Of a DNA stretch of 64,000 bases, positions 45,392 through 59,849 are shown piece by piece. Under the pieces are notes generated by a model. It did no database searches. It was given only the letters and a program-made list of their open reading frames with translations, and was not told the DNA's origin. The position numbers and the translations under genes are program-made. Each line of letters begins with the position of its first letter. Position 1 is the stretch's first letter. Source of the DNA: Leptasterias polaris (lineage: Eukaryota > Echinodermata > Asteroidea > Forcipulatida > Asteriidae); assembly GCA_037783415.1 (NCBI GenBank), contig JAZGTN010000025.1:6059501-6123500 (forward strand), written 5' to 3'.

Positions 45392-46831
45392 TGGCATTTT
45401 GGACCCAAACAAGATGATGAATTGTTGAGTTTTTTCTTCTTCATCTTTCTTCAAATTGATGAGTGCTTTTAGATTAATATGTTATTTTCACTTTATTGAT
45501 TGAATCTGGTGTTTTCTTAAACCATTCAATTAAGGTATATAAATCCCCCCCACTAAGTGTTCGTTTACCTTTCCCGTTTATCGATTAGCATTATGCAAAA
45601 TGATGCCAATTGTTTTCCCCTGGAAATTGAAAACGTGAAGAAACTTGATTTGATTTGGTCTCGGGCTGATGGCCACGACGTCTACGTCAGCAAGAAGACT
45701 TCAATCTCAAGGCCTCTACGAACTCTGTCATGATGGGTCAGCTACGCTCGTTGCGTGTTCTTTTACCTGTTAAAGGTAAACGTCTTCGTTTTTGAGTTGC
45801 AGCCGAGTTGATTATTCTTTAGAGAAACAACATCACAATTCAAGTACGAGTACATACAAAAGCACTAGCGAATACTGTAAAACAAATATATATATATAAA
45901 ACACTACAACATTACGGTTTACCGCGCGATAGTCCCAAACACTTTGCCGAAACATTTACGGATAACGTAAAATAAAAATAACATGCAGCTTAAATACCGT
46001 AGGAGAATAAACCAGAAACGGTAATATTGTATTCAACGTGTAAACGTTATCATAAACGTGTAAACGTTATTATGACATTCTTTTACTTGGTATTCATGTT
46101 TTCCTTTTTAATTTAGTTTTAGTTTTCTGTGTATTTGGTATTATTATAGATGTTATATTATTTTAAGAGCTGGGTCTGACGACATTTTACTTTAGGATGT
46201 CGTCGTTCCAAATTAATGATCTTAGAATGTTGACATCTTACGTTTATGATGTCATCATCCTGTTGTAAAATATATCGGGATCTCAACATGTCGGATGGCA
46301 CTTCCAAAGCTCCGTACCCATTTTGAACAAAATGCAGATTAACTGTTCCGAGTTGTAAATAAAATTGCGTCAGGTATAAGCTCGCATGGTTCCCTAAATG
46401 CAACTGCGCTGGGTATTGAGCTCGTAGATTTGTCAAATGCTTCTGCGTGGCGGGGTATGAGCGCACGAGGCATTTTACACCGCACCATTAAATCGAGGGA
46501 CCTTGCGGCTGTAATGGGGACCGCACAGCTAGGCTTCATTATCACCTGCTATAGAACCTCAACCGGAAACACATAAAATTATGCAATTATACTTTTTACC
46601 TTGCGGACAGGTCTATTTCCAACGGTAAATAGAGCAGCTTTATTTATAAATATGACCGTTTGTGGTTTGCAATCGGTCCGCCTGGCACCGAGAAGCTACC
46701 ACCTTTGATTATCATGGGTTTTATTTTCCTTATGAACGGAAAAACATCGAGTTACATAATTTGAGAGGAATTTAAACGTATTAGGACTAGGTTCCCTGTC
46801 TCTAGTTTCTGCTTAAGCATCGACATAAAAC
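45392..46831. other. Noncoding stretch
   Basis: No gene or repeat boundary was recognised apart from a short (TA)n near 45888-45897 and a small 'cgtgtaaacgttat' duplication near 46035-46070. Confidence 0.4.
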
Positions 46832-47029
46832 GGGCCCGGTGCTCATTTCATGAAAATGTGAAGCATTCACATTTACTTATCCCCTAAAATGTTTGCTTTG
46901 AAGCCGGTTACCCAATACCAGTCATGTGCACATTATTTTAGAGTTTTGGCTGTTACCTGCTTTTTTGCGCTTAGCAATTTAATTTATTTAGCAATTTTTT
47001 CTGCTGAACGTCTTTATTGGGCCCCGTCT
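46832..47029. mobile_element. Diverged MITE related to 54346-54538
   Basis: Begins GGGCCCGGTGCTCATTTCAT and ends with 'ctgctgaacgtctttattgg' before GCCCC. The interior has 'ccagtcatgtgcacatt' and 'ttttgcgcttagca', as in the family with gcttaagcag ends at 54.35 kb. Confidence 0.45.
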
Positions 47030-47340
47030 TAAGTTAAGACGAACGAGAATACAAGTAGCAAGACTTATACTGCATCTTGGTTCAAAGAGAGTAAATGCCA
47101 AGCAAATTCACCAATATTACCTAAACTCAATCTGGCAATGAAACCAATGATGCCTCATAAGTGAACTTAAAATCACTGTAGCTCGCAAGCCTGATGAAAC
47201 ATGTAAACAAGTGCTTAATGTGAACCAGAATCAACGGGGTTGAATCACCGGGGTTGAACCCCTACTCTTCCACGATAAGTGCACTGCCAATCCTAGAACA
47301 CAGAACCTAAAGTTTAATGTCCCATCTAAATCTGAAGGAC

Positions 47341-47463
47341 AAGGCAATTATGGTAAAGTATCACACTCAAGGACACAAATGCCACGACCGGGACTCGAAC
47401 CAACACTCGGCTGATCAGAAACACAGGAGCTCGAGCTCTTAACCGGTAAGCCACAACATGCCA
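47341..47463 (-). mobile_element. tRNA-derived SINE head (family A)
   Basis: On the minus strand: TGGCTTACCGG as A-box-like segment and GGTTCGAGTCC as B box, then 'cataattgcct'. Body and tail are missing. Confidence 0.65.
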
Positions 47464-48011
47464 CAAAACTTCAACAAAACCCTCCACAAAAATGTAACCC
47501 CCATATACAGCGACCGGTCATTTCCACCGGTAATTAGTTTCCGGTTCAATCAGTTTTAATCGGAGTGATTATACGGATTTTGTGGAGGAAAATCTGTCTT
47601 CGAAACAGCTTTCATCGCGGGGAATATCCTCCAGATGAGTTTTTAATTAGGCCACCAACCATTCCATGCTTTCCTATCCAAAATTTTGGCTGAAGTTAAT
47701 CGAAGGACATGCAGAGTTAAAGACGCATCACGGGTGGTAGGCCAACGGACAATATAAGTCGTGCTCTGATGTGAATGAACTCAGAAGACCGTGTCTGCAC
47801 TCAACAAAAATTTCTTTAACAAATGATATCTTTGGAACATCGAGTAAGGACCTTGTTCTATGGTTGGGGTTGTTATCAGATACTTGCTGGCTAAACAGCT
47901 CATCGGTCAAGTTTCCTACTTGCGCCTAGGAAGAAATTTAATGATGATAATATCTTCCAATTCAGGTTCATTGAACTACCTTGCACGGCAAGACTTAAAT
48001 GTTTACACGTT

Positions 48012-48031
48012 CCCCCCCCCCCCCCCCCCCC
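48012..48031 (+). repeat. C20 homopolymer
   Basis: An uninterrupted run of 20 C between 'cacgtt' and 'agaagt', immediately left of repeat family I. Similar G or C runs occur at 7450, 17932, 35281 and 36006. 47464-48011 holds nothing else recognised. Confidence 0.85.
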
Positions 48032-48055
48032 AGAAGTTGCAACACTGTTGGAATA

Positions 48056-48250
48056 ACAAAGCTGCCAACATGTGCACCTTGCAATCAGGGAGATTTAACA
48101 CAACACTCAGAGAGACATTTATAATTGCATTCATCATAAAAAGGGAACGTTTCCATGATCAGTGAGATTGTCAAAATTGTTCATCAGCGCATGGATGGAT
48201 TTGTTTATTTTTAGGAAACTTTCAGCAGAATCGGGGAGAGTTGGCCGCTC
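48056..48250 (+). repeat. Dispersed repeat I, copy 1
   Basis: Shares 'aaagctgccaacat.tgca', 'aatcagggagat', 'tttgtttatttttagg.aac' and 'ttt' segments with 60936-61095 in the same order and orientation. Class unknown. Confidence 0.5.
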
Positions 48251-48810
48251 TGCAATAGGCGAACTCTCAAAACCAACGTATAGTTAATTGTTGCAGATGA
48301 GCAATCACCACTTTGTGTCTTTCCAATTAGGAGTCAATTAAACCTTAAATGTCTTTCAGTATTTTGTTTAACTCCAGTGACTGCATACGTTTTTTTAGTT
48401 TGACACGTAAGTATGAAGTTCGGCTAACACATAATAAGCGTGAAAACGGCAATTTTTTAAAGCTTTCACAGTATTTTTCAGTGGTGTTTTCCTATCACGG
48501 AACCCTAGGCAAACCACTCAAAAGGAGGGTCAAATCTCTAAGTGGCAGGCTTATTGATATAGCAGTTGAACTGGGACAGATTATAGGTACTTTAGCAAAG
48601 AAGCAGGATATAGGTGAGTAAGTGAGGCAGTGAGCGCAATGAGTGGCCAGAAACTGGATGAATATCTTATTACTGCTTTGAGGACAGGATATGAAATGTT
48701 TCAATGCGATTCGTTCAACAGCAACAAATGTCTGGGAGTGTGTAAATTGTTTTGGCCTGTTCAGCAATTACTTACTCCCGTAATAACACAACATCTCCGT
48801 CCAAAAAGAG

Positions 48811-49112
<302 letters not shown>

Positions 49113-49205
49113 CTACAGCACTACTACTAACTAGTACTATAGACTACTACCACAACTACTACTTCTTCAACACCAACAATAACAACACCAACACCAATAA
49201 GAACG

Positions 49206-49247
<42 letters not shown>
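49206..49247 (+). repeat. (AAC)n microsatellite
   Basis: Fourteen perfect AAC units, separated from the CAG/CAA tract by about 90 bp of related CTA/CAA triplets. Probably one compound microsatellite. Confidence 0.9.
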
Positions 49248-50149
49248 CAAACGTCCATCTGATATATAGAGTTTAATTTCTACTAATTGTAGGTGTTTTG
49301 TTTTGTTTGTTGTAGGCCTGAAGCTCGATTCACACATTTCAAGGAAAGAAAACAAATAAATAAACAATTCCCTTATACACACAAAACCTACCGATGGATC
49401 CGGCGTCCGTAACCAGCGTTAGCGCTGGTTGCGTTAGCAAATGATTTGACATTGATGATGTCATTTTATCACCTTCATTCTAATTAGAGGCGACATCACT
49501 TAACTTGACCTTGATCGACGTCTCCATTTGGACTTATTAAGTACCTGGGTCTGCATATTATATACTCCCATGCACATCATTACTCCGAACTGGCTGCTCA
49601 TTTCAATTGAAAAATTAGGTTGGCCTTCACTCTTGTAATTATTTGTCAATTATTTTCACACGATGTGACATTTTGAAAGGCACAGGGAAGACCTACAAAC
49701 TTCAAAGGAATACCATTGAAAAACAACCCGTAAATTCATAATTTCAAACAGTCAGACAACATTTATATATTTCTAGAGGCAAACACGAACTCATTTGAAG
49801 TAGAGTTCCAACATTGTATGTTGACACATGTTAAAATTTTAACAATCACAAAGCGCAGTTAACATTTATTCGGATAAAACAGTAGAATAGTTTAAAATTA
49901 GTTGTAAGTATCGTAAGGCAGGTCTTAACATGAGCGCCAATAAACCAATTTACATAATGAATAGTAATATTTAAAACTTCATAATAGCAGTTCGGGGAAA
50001 ATATTTTGAGAAAGTAGAGTGGTATTCATTCATCGGGGAAAGAAAATCACCTTCAACAACGAAACAGGAGAGGAAATAAAGAGAAGTTGGTTGAAGTTTG
50101 GCACACTCAGCTACATCTTTTGAGACCACACCCTTCCTATATCCCTGAG
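49248..50149. other. Noncoding stretch
   Basis: Contains a 'cagcgttagcgctggtt' palindrome near 49412-49430. No gene was recognised. Confidence 0.4.
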
Positions 50150-50545
50150 AAGGCAGGTATTCGATCAGTGCATCATACCTGTCCTACTATATGGCGCGGA
50201 GACATATCAGGGACTACACCAAACGTCTTGAGACTAAACTATGGGTGACAAAGAGGGCTATGGAAAGAATACTGATATGAGTAACAACGAAGGACAGAGT
50301 GACAAATGAGGACCCGCGAAAAAACACAAGAGTGCCGGATATCATTAAGACCAATAAATCAAAGAAGTGGAGAGGGGCAGGCCTCATAGCAATGAGGTAT
50401 GACAACAATTGGGCGTGCAAATCAACCAATTGGACTCCAATAAACCGAACTAGAAAAAGTGGGAGATAAAACAGAATATTGAGAGATAACCAGAGGCATG
50501 GCTTGGAAACAAACGGTTCAAGATAGAGCGAAATTTACAATTGGT
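50150..50545 (+). pseudogene. Decayed non-LTR retrotransposon ORF2 C-terminus
   Basis: Frames shift, but pieces in order match the usual tail of these proteins: PVLLYGAETYQ, then 'aggctatggaaagaatactg', 'gtgccggatatcattaagac', 'aagtggagaggggcaggcct', 'aattggactcca', and 'catggcttggaaac'. Many stops and frameshifts; an old copy of a different family from the one at 43.6 kb. Confidence 0.6.
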
Positions 50546-50589
50546 GGGGAGACTTAAATGCGCCATTAGCACCTTCTAAACCTTTAAGA

Positions 50590-50712
50590 GGTGCTACATA
50601 CATCGGTCTCATGATAAATAAATAAATAAAAAAAGAAGTTTCTTTTTGTTTAAGCGCCTTGATTACATCATTGGTAGATGCATGCGCTATATGAGAGCCA
50701 GGTATTAAAACT
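50590..50712 (-). mobile_element. SINE 3' tail-like fragment
   Basis: On the minus strand it ends with 'gcgcatgcatctaccaatga', AAGGCGCTTAAAC and a (TTTA)n tail (plus 50613-50630), like the 3' end of family A SINEs. No head was seen. Confidence 0.4.
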
Positions 50713-53398
50713 AAAAGAAAATCATAGTTATGGCTTAGTGAACTAATACATAAATTATTCAATCAAAATATACATGTAGTTCCAATAAGTACCATGGTTG
50801 GTCATGGTTGTCAGGCAGCTATTAAAAATTCGAAAGGAGATATTCCAAAGATGTTAAATGAGTTGATGTATTTTGACACATGGCATCAGTTCGCGCGCCA
50901 AGTGCCACCGCAAGGTTACATCTACGCAGATGTCAACAGCCGTTTGAGAAAATTATTCTGTTCGTAAATTGCTGTCGGCCGGACTGTTTGATACTGCAAT
51001 GAATTAATTATGAGGCGGTTGTCTATCTGCTAAAAAGGCCAAGGCCGGGTGTTATTGTCAGGTAAAAAATTACAACAAAATAACACATAGAAGAAATTGC
51101 ACACACGAAACAAAGATTAGCCTTAATGATTTCAACGCTTTTCTATTCGTAAGTGTGATTTGAATCACACATTCTCAAAAAGCATGTTCTACTGTTCTTT
51201 CCTTTGTCACTGTACAGCAGATGCGCACGCTTGTGACTTAATTACGTATGCCAATAGTAAGACATACCATGAGGGAATTACGAGTTGCAAACTTTGTGTT
51301 TCAATCCTCACAGAGTTTGTCCCATCAGAGGCCTAATTGTCACTTGGATCACCATGAAGAATTGAAAAATATATGAAATGGATATATACAATGAGCGTAC
51401 TGCAGTAAATATATATCAATATAAATCAAACCACCAATCACTCTTTACTTTGATACACATTGTGGTATTTCCAGTTGTGGAATGGTTGTCTTAACGAAGT
51501 AAAATCAACATGTTGTTTTGAAACCTGTTGAATGTTATACGTATGAGCTGGTCTAACCCTTGGTGTTTTTCACAATGTAGGCTAGCAGGCTATAAGGAGG
51601 CCTACCGTTTTCAATTGTGCGCCTATTCTGACAAATTATTACTAAAATGAAAAGTATTTCTTTTTTTCCCCTTCAAATCTGTCCCTCTTAGACACACCTT
51701 TAACCTAAATCCGGTGAATTTATGGTCGGCAAAAAGCCTTTCAAGCTGCTGTGAATAATTAATAACGCAATATCAGCATCTGCTCCCGTATTATTACAAT
51801 CAGCAGAACGGTCTCAGCTTGCCGCGAAAACAACACAACCGCTTGGTCACGGTCAACTTACACTCGATATAGATTAGGCATCAGCTGCGTCGGTCATAAC
51901 GTCACAAGTATATCCTCCACAGACAAGGATTATAGGCTAACATACTTCCTAAGCCTGCCAGTGTGTGCCCAATGTAAAGGTTAGATAAATAATTAAGTCG
52001 ATATCTGATAAATTACCCCAGACTTTGCTTACAATGCTGTTAATTAATTCTTCCTAAAAAACCTTCAAGGTGCGTCATTTACAACGAGATCAATAATTAA
52101 TCGATACAATAATATAACGTACGCTAACAGAATTGAGAGATGAAAAACATACCTCTTAAACCTGTTAAGTTCTGCCGATCACATATTTATTATGATTTGA
52201 TTTCACTCAGCCAACTGCGAGGAAATAGACAGAAAACAGCAAGAACAGTGACCTGTTCGCCGAGGATAACACACACTAAACTTATTTCGATCGTGGTCCT
52301 CCAACTAAGGACAGATGAATAATTTAACCGATAGCAGATTAAAATAACCACATAGACTTGGATTACGGGCTAATCATACCCCTTAAACTAGTCAAGGTGT
52401 GTCATTAAAGATCAAACACAAAACTACACAATTTCAATGGATAACTGATAGGCCTATATAGACGAACTTCAAACGAATCTAAAAACAAATTACTTCTCAA
52501 ATTACTTCTCAATTACTGCTAAGGTTTGCCACAAAGTAAACATCACATTGTATATATTATTTCTGATCGATACCCGATGTTTGAACCAATAGGATTTTGT
52601 TCTTAAAGTTTATGGCTTTTCCACAGTGGATTAACGGCTATGATACCCCTGGAGATCGTCAAGTTGAGTCTAAAGGTAGATACAAATTCTTTTTAAAATC
52701 GACAACCAATATAAGGCCAAGTAAAAAAACCTAAAAGGTTTCTCGTCCCCGCCCGCCTCCTTTTTGGCCGGCCCCCACAAATATATATAAGATATCAAAT
52801 AACAAACCACAAGGGAAACTGACTGGGTAAATGTTAATGATTTTGGGTTGAACAAGGAAAAATTTACTATATTTTGTTGTTGAAGATTTAAAGCTTAAAC
52901 AAAAATTTTTGGATAAAACTGAGTGGCATCTCTGATATTTTGAATCTCCTGAATCCAATTAGATGGGCCAAAATACCAGCTTTGCCTCAAGAATTCCCAA
53001 CCTTCTCATTTCAATATTCTCAGGTGTGCAGTCCCTAGCTATAGTTGAGGGCTAAATGTGTGATTCTCCTGACTTAATATATCATCAGTGTCTTGGCACC
53101 AAACCCAGCTGGGCGTTCTTTTCAGAGCGGACAGCAACTGTTGTCGAAGGTGACGGTGCTGCGATTCTACAGTGAAGGGTCTTACAAATCATTTGTTTTG
53201 TCATAAATTGCATCAGTATACTCAAATAGCACACTATCTGTGAGTAAATATACCTTGGCCAGCCATATTTAGCATGGCGGTCATCTTGGAAAAAATAGCT
53301 AACAATTAAAAAATAGTAAATAGTAAAGCCCTACCTCCTCCTTTTTCTGAAAAAGTCCGGACGAAAAATTCGTTACTTTTTTTAATTGGCCTAATAAC
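50713..53398. other. Noncoding stretch
   Basis: AT-rich, about 2.7 kb. No gene, tail or terminal inverted repeat was recognised. Confidence 0.4.
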
Positions 53399-53642
53399 TT
53401 CACACTACAAATTTCCGGGTTCGAATTGACCCGAATTCCTGGTCCCAGGGTGCCTGACCCTTCATTGGGTCAGGCTGACCTGGCCTGGTTAAGAAATGGG
53501 ATTTCAACTTGGATTCTGCGTCAGATTGACCCTTTTGTTGGTTATTTTGACAGATGACTCCTAAAGCCTGACCCCAAAAGGGGTCAGGCCCCACGAAACC
53601 CGGACTCCGAGTCAATTCTGACCAAGGAGTCTTTAGTGTGAA
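53399..53642. mobile_element. MITE family E, best copy
   Basis: Ends TTCACACTA and TAGTGTGAA, with subterminal inverted 'gggttcgaattgacccg' and 'cggactccgagtcaattctg' blocks and a central GACCCCAAAAGGGGTC palindrome. 244 bp, noncoding. Fragments at 22836 and 28731. Confidence 0.7.
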
Positions 53643-54345
53643 TAAAGGCTTAAATCTTGACAGACGCAGAGTATTGGCTAGAGTAGAACAACTACCTAGT
53701 TACCAATGTGTGCCTGTGTGAAGGTTTATTATAACTTTACAAAACCAAGTTGGATAACTTGTTTGGGGTTCAGACTGACCAGTATATGTTGACCTGCGGG
53801 TTTATTGTCATCGTAAGACCACTGTCAGAGTCCGTAAGAGTTCAGACGCAGCACACTGGCTCAAACATCAGATATGTACCGTACAACAGGAAAAGGGCTT
53901 CACCAACTTCGTTCGCAAAAACACATGATACAGTCTTGAATTGCAATGGCGGAAATCCCGAAAATCCTTTTATAATTCCCCCTTTAAAGCTGTACTGGCG
54001 ATATTTTATGAGATTAGCTGCGCATTAACTGGTTTACCCGTCACCGACACCACGATCTAACCAAATAATGCTGCTCGCCACTTTGATTCCGATAGAACAC
54101 AACACAGTGACACAGTATCATTATCAAGGAAGAAAATCCTGCGAATGGAAGCACCTAAAAATAACTCCATTAACCTTCTCGGAAAACTAATACTTCAGAA
54201 ACTCAACATAAAGTGTTCTTTTGATTGCACAACCCTGTACCCTTGTTAGTATAACTAGTGAGATAATACCACGGTAATCCAATACGTTCACAGTGGAAAT
54301 GCAATCCGGAGATCCCTTTCCTCCGGTTGCACGCACTCGGGGTCA

Positions 54346-54538
54346 GGGCCTACAATTTCATAGAGCTGCTTAAGCGCAAAAACTAGCTAAGCACAACAAA
54401 ATAATGCTTACCGCAATAAGGTTACCAACCAAAATACCATGTCACATGTACAATTTGTGACTGGTATCCTGCTCATTTCTGCTTAGCAGACAATTGTTAA
54501 GCATTTTCTGCTTAAGCAGCTTTATGAAATTGGGCCTA
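54346..54538. mobile_element. MITE with GCTTAAGCAG arms
   Basis: The left end GGCCTACAATTTCATAGAGC followed by TGCTTAAGC pairs with the right end GCTTAAGCAGCTTTATGAAA followed by TTGGGCC. About 35-bp arms, 193 bp in all, noncoding. A relative lies at 46832-47029. 53643-54345 holds nothing recognised. Confidence 0.68.
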
Positions 54539-55076
54539 GGGCCGACAATATTTCAAAGATGTAAGCACAGCATTTTCCTGGCATCGTATACACGTGACGC
54601 ACATGATGAGTGGTGTGGTCGCCCCCCTTCTCTCTCTCCATCTCCGCCCCCTCCCTTTTCCCTCCTATCTCCCTCTCGCTCTTTAGTTTATTTCTACTCA
54701 GCAAATACATTTCCTGAACAAATGTTCTGTTCAAAAGCTTTATGGGACCCAGATTCAGAGTCACAAGGACGTTGTTCAGAAACGGGTTGTTTTATTTGAC
54801 CCAAATCCTGGTGGTCGCAGCAATCTGATTTGACGGTTCGCGGTAATTTTTAAATTATTTCAGTCACGTTTTTCTGATTGGAAGCACCGCAGGGATAGCA
54901 ACACGGCATTATAATCAACAAATACTTCTTGCAGTAGATAATGTATGTACTATTTGTGATTCTGGAAACGTATTGCCATGGTATTTATTACAATGACTGC
55001 TATTTTTAAAAAGAACAATATACAGACAATGGGTTCATGTTCGTGCATTCGAGTTGCACTGAATACAATCACGAGA

Positions 55077-55125
55077 TGAAATATGGATTATTCCATTTCA
55101 TTGAAATGGAATAATCCAGATTTCA
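55077..55125. repeat. 49-bp hairpin
   Basis: Arms of 24 bp around a single central T; the inner 16 bp (GGATTATTCCATTTCA and complement) are perfect and the outer part has one mismatch. Could be a foldback remnant. Confidence 0.85.
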
Positions 55126-55254
55126 CCGAGTGGGAAATTCTGCGTCAACATATATTTTACACAATCATAGATCCTTGTTTTTGGAAAGTCACAATACACA
55201 TAAAATAGACACCGACATACGTCCACACACACTCAGAAAATTAAACAGGGCTCT

Positions 55255-55500
55255 ACTAAACAACGTGGTCGACTCCATGTATAAGATACCAATCATGTCC
55301 GCCGTGCACGACCTTATACCTAGTTGAAAAAGCGGGAAGAGAAATAATATGTTGGGAACGAGGCTGCAAAGCGTCCAATATACATCCATATTGGATTGCA
55401 ATAGTAGATTTGGAGCGTCGCATCAGCATACACGGAAAAAATAACGATGACACGTGTTCCACCAATCAAATGACAGATATGTGTGCCTATGGGACTTATT
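55255..55500. repeat. Dispersed repeat paired with 19748-20035
   Basis: Shares 'aaacaacgtggtcgactcca', 'ccgccgtgcacgacc' and 'acacgtgttccaccaatcaa' with the 19.75-kb copy in the same orientation. 55501-56419 shows nothing else recognised. Confidence 0.45.
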
Positions 55501-56419
55501 AAATAATAGTTCATCTAGTTGCTTAAAACCTGACGATGCTTGTATGTCTATGGTGTCTCTATTTCCCGGTGATTGCTATGTAGCTATTTGTTATGAATGG
55601 CATAGCGTTTTGTTACAGTGCAGCTACGTGTAATTAAAGTGAGTCTATCTATAGTGTTCGCGTCTTTTCAACCATCTTTTTGATAACCGAGCATACGTTG
55701 AGCTTTGCAAAACAGTATATTTGTTTCTTTTTTAAGAATTGGTATTTTGAACTACTGGTATGCGATATACGAGATAAGAATTTCTACAACGGAATAACGG
55801 TCTATATTAGATGTCGATTTGATATATTATCAGTCCTTGACTACACCTTATTAACCAGAGACACGAGAACATCAAATTAAGGGGAATTTAGTAAACTCCA
55901 CATCAACACTTGAACTCGGGTAATTATCACTTACCCTTGATACCATCCTTAGTCTCCCTACGTGTCGTGGGTAAGAAAGATACCCGTCCGTGAATCAAAT
56001 CAAACAATGGAGAGGCACTTCAAGGAAAATCCCCTTCAGACACGACACGGAGACGACGGGTTGAAGTAGCCACTCATATGTGATGCGCCTGTTATACATG
56101 GCAGAATGTACTATGGGCAGAGAAGAGGTGGGTGTTGTGCATTTTGACAGAAGTTACTCCATTACGCCGTGATTACACTCACTTATCCATCATTTTTGAG
56201 ATGGCTGGCGGATGCTTCCCCTTTACTTCCGCTCCCCATGAACAAAATAAAACACTCAGCACTTTTTTCCAATTACGTTGACCATGGTTACTCTTTACAG
56301 TGACCTCAAATGCCTACCAAAAAAAGAAAGAAAACAGTTTGACGCTCGCTTAAAAAGGAATTGTTCTACGAAGAAACATGTACAGTGCACACCAAAAAGT
56401 GGTGTTTATGTCACTCAGT

Positions 56420-56596
56420 CAGAATTACTCAATCAGAATTCAGTGATTAGAGCAATTCATAATCATAGACGTTGAATCAATGTTTACATGACAAAGATTG
56501 GCTGTTGACAGCTTGGCGTGTAATTCTCATTCTGTGAGGCTCGTCGAATTCCCTTGATGGGAAGATCATCAAAACAAACAAACAAACAAACAAACA
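56420..56596 (+). mobile_element. SINE family J, (CAAA)n tail, head missing
   Basis: Shares 'gcaattcataatcata', 'acgttgaa', 'cagcttggcgtgt' and 'ttcccttgatgggaagatca' with 59850-60118, then (CAAA)n at about 56574-56596. The tRNA-like head is not visible. Confidence 0.6.
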
Positions 56597-57990
56597 CCCC
56601 AACCAACAAACAAAAAACAACAAAGTCAGCAACAACATAATGACGGGCTTCTCTTTGGCAAACTGAACATTTGAAAACGGCCATCATAAAACCATACATA
56701 ACTGATAATTTTACTCATTTCAACCCAAAACACAATTTTCTGAAATTAGCAGCTCAAAAATAAATGTTGCATGAATTACATATAGCGACAAATTTACAGT
56801 TGTGCATCTTTTCTGTTATCTCATTTAGGCGTGGGCACATTAGTCAACTTTTTTTCAATTCTTTTTAAATTTTAACCCGGAAAACATAGATTAACAAATA
56901 AAATAGACAACCAAAAAAACCAAGATTGTACCTTGTCTTAATGCAAACTGCTGGCGTTATTGAATCAAGATTCTATAATCAAATTTGAGTTATCAAGGCT
57001 TTGGCTGAATCCAGGTTATCTTTTCATCCGTATATAAAAAATACATTGGATTTTCTTAAGATTTTTTTTTAGGTCACGACTGAAAGGCGTCTATTGCAAA
57101 TTGGTTCAATGTACTAACAATTCAAGGACATTCACTAATTAGATTTGAACCAACAAATTATCAAAACTATCTCCAAACACAAGCTTTAAATTTCAACCTA
57201 TGTGCGAGCCTCCTATAATATTGCTTTTGACTGTTCTAAATCTCAATTTGTAGAGTTACTTTTTGGGAGCCTGCACAAATTTGGGCGAAAGTTTCGTCTA
57301 AAATGCCACCGTTTTTGAATGCAAATCGTGCATGAATTCGTTTAAATTTGCCCGCGTGGGAATTCAATGTACAGTACACGTTAGACATAAAATCGCCACA
57401 CGCGAAGTTATCACGAAATTGTCAGAGCCTGTTTTTATATTATATCGGTTAAATAAACACTCCGGTGTTTAAAAAAATAAATCAATCAATCAGTCAACAA
57501 AACAAACAAAACAAAGAAAAAAACAATGTCAGTGTTTTGACGACACATCAATCGATTTCACAATTCACTAAATACAATACACTTTCTATTAGTAAAGTTG
57601 AACACTACATGTTTCATTTACTAATAGTTTTGTGTAAAATATACACGACCAATGACAAGGGTTAACAAGGGTTAAACCATTTTCCAGTCATTGGTATTGA
57701 TAAGTACTGGGGTACAAAAGAATGTGCCATGCAGTATACGAATGCATCCAATGCCAGTTATCATTGTCCAATGTGCTGGATGATTAACCGACAATATAAG
57801 CAAAGGTGTATACAAGAATCATACCGACAAATGAAGAATACAGTCAACATAACAAAAATCGTGAGTTTATAATCTTTGAGATCCAAGGAAATGAAACGGC
57901 CGTGTTGCATCCGCTTGCTTGCATTCTAGCCGTGCAATCTACGAATGTTGCCGTGCAACCCATTTGGGAAAATATTCTAGTTTGTACATA
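56597..57990. other. Noncoding stretch
   Basis: No gene or repeat boundary was recognised. Confidence 0.4.
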
Positions 57991-58035
57991 CAAGTACATA
58001 CATACATTACAAGTACATACATACATTACAAGTAC
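57991..58035 (+). repeat. 19-bp tandem repeat
   Basis: Unit CAAGTACATACATACATTA, two full copies and the first seven bases of a third. The following stretch to 59849 shows nothing else recognised. Confidence 0.85.
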
Positions 58036-59849
58036 TGTGTAAGAGCACTCCAGGTGTAACATTTTGAAGATATAATTTTTATCACTACCTCAACTTTGAT
58101 CTTTTCCATCGATGTCATTTTTTCTTCCTATGTACACTGTAGATTTTGTAAGCAATGACTTATGAACCGTTTTCACACACTAGGCTACAAAAGAGTTCAC
58201 ATAAATCTGAAGACATGGCACAGCAATGAACATAATACCTAAACACTGGTTTTTAAGTCAATATAGCTTATATAGTGAACATTATTGTTAATTATTGTTT
58301 TTCCTTTATATTTTAAAAACATAAGAACATTTTTAATTAAGAAGAGGGGAACATACTAAAACAGACATGGATACGGAGATATCACGCGTTGCGAACAATG
58401 TTGAGCAGCTAGCTAATCTGGCAAAACATGACACAGGTACGGGCCCACCTGTGAAGAAGATGTAGTTTAGAATACAAATAAAATAAGCACGGACAAACTA
58501 AATACAAATAATGACGACAAGTTCTACAGACGTAACATTCAGTTTCCTTTAGGTTTTATTAACTCATAATAAAACATTTGATGATATCAAAAGTCTTTTA
58601 TGCTGATATTTCTAGTGCGTTTGTCTCTTAGTCTTATACCCAAATACTATACGTGTACACGCACTGTATAATTTATCTAAAACACATATCTCGCGGGTAT
58701 ATGTGACTTAAACGCTCGATATTCTAATTGAGTATAGTATATGTTCAGTATAGTATGAAGCTATATTTCAATGTTCAGTGGATAATACAGTTCTTATTCT
58801 CATTTTAAAATGAAACCAGGCTATTTATTATTTCGAACCTCGTTTCGGATACATTGGTTCAAATTGGCCTCATAACTTATTTCCGTAACTTGTTTTCCCG
58901 CGTAGGTAAACAAAAAAATAGTTTTATTTAAAGTTGATGAAAGAGTAAAAGAAAATCTAGTAAAAGTTAAAATAATAATTCAATTAATTAATAAATAAAA
59001 AAAATCAATCAGTCCATAAATAACGGGTTTACAACACAGAAATCTGATTTTACTTATCTGCAATGGAAAAGAGTCCAATCTGAGAAGTCTGTTTAATTTT
59101 CAACGAAACTCTGGCTCTTAAAATATCCATTTAAAAATGCTCCTTTTCATTGATAAGAAATTACCGAATGGGTCTTGCAGTGTACCCATGGGCAAAGGTT
59201 TGATGCAGAAGGAAGGCGTGGAAGGGAAACACAAGTAAATGGATTCTATCATTCTCTGTGATGTGGACGCTAATTCCTTAGTTGGAATTTAACTGCGGCT
59301 ACAGAAGTGAAAATAATGTAAACATGGAGAACATTTTAACGCAAGGCTTGTGATGCCACGCGATGACAGTCTACCGAACATAATATGTTTTATTGCATTG
59401 GGATCAGATATGGCTACATCTTTATTATAAATGGTATTGCTGCTTCATTTCATAGACAGGGATTTAGGGGATAACAATGATATTATAGCCTTATAATTAT
59501 ATTATAATAAAACTCGCATGATTAAAACTCTCATGTTGCTATGCCCGCCGGAGATATTTCTTTCTCTGTTTCTTCTGTTTGCATCTAAACACGTATGTTG
59601 GTTTAAACCCATGTGATTAAAGGCGATGACTACGTTTACACGTTTTAAGTTTGACAAATTAAACGACCTTAAGTCATTCTTTGGCAGTGGAGTAACATTT
59701 TCAGGAAAGCTTTGTGTCAAATAAAGTGTGCTCTACAATAGGAGTGAAGATGGCGCGGCCATCTTGTAACAGCCCCCCCCCCCAATTAAAAATTCCATAT
59801 GGACGGATTGATAGTCTAATCCCCTTCTCGATACAATGACAATCAATAT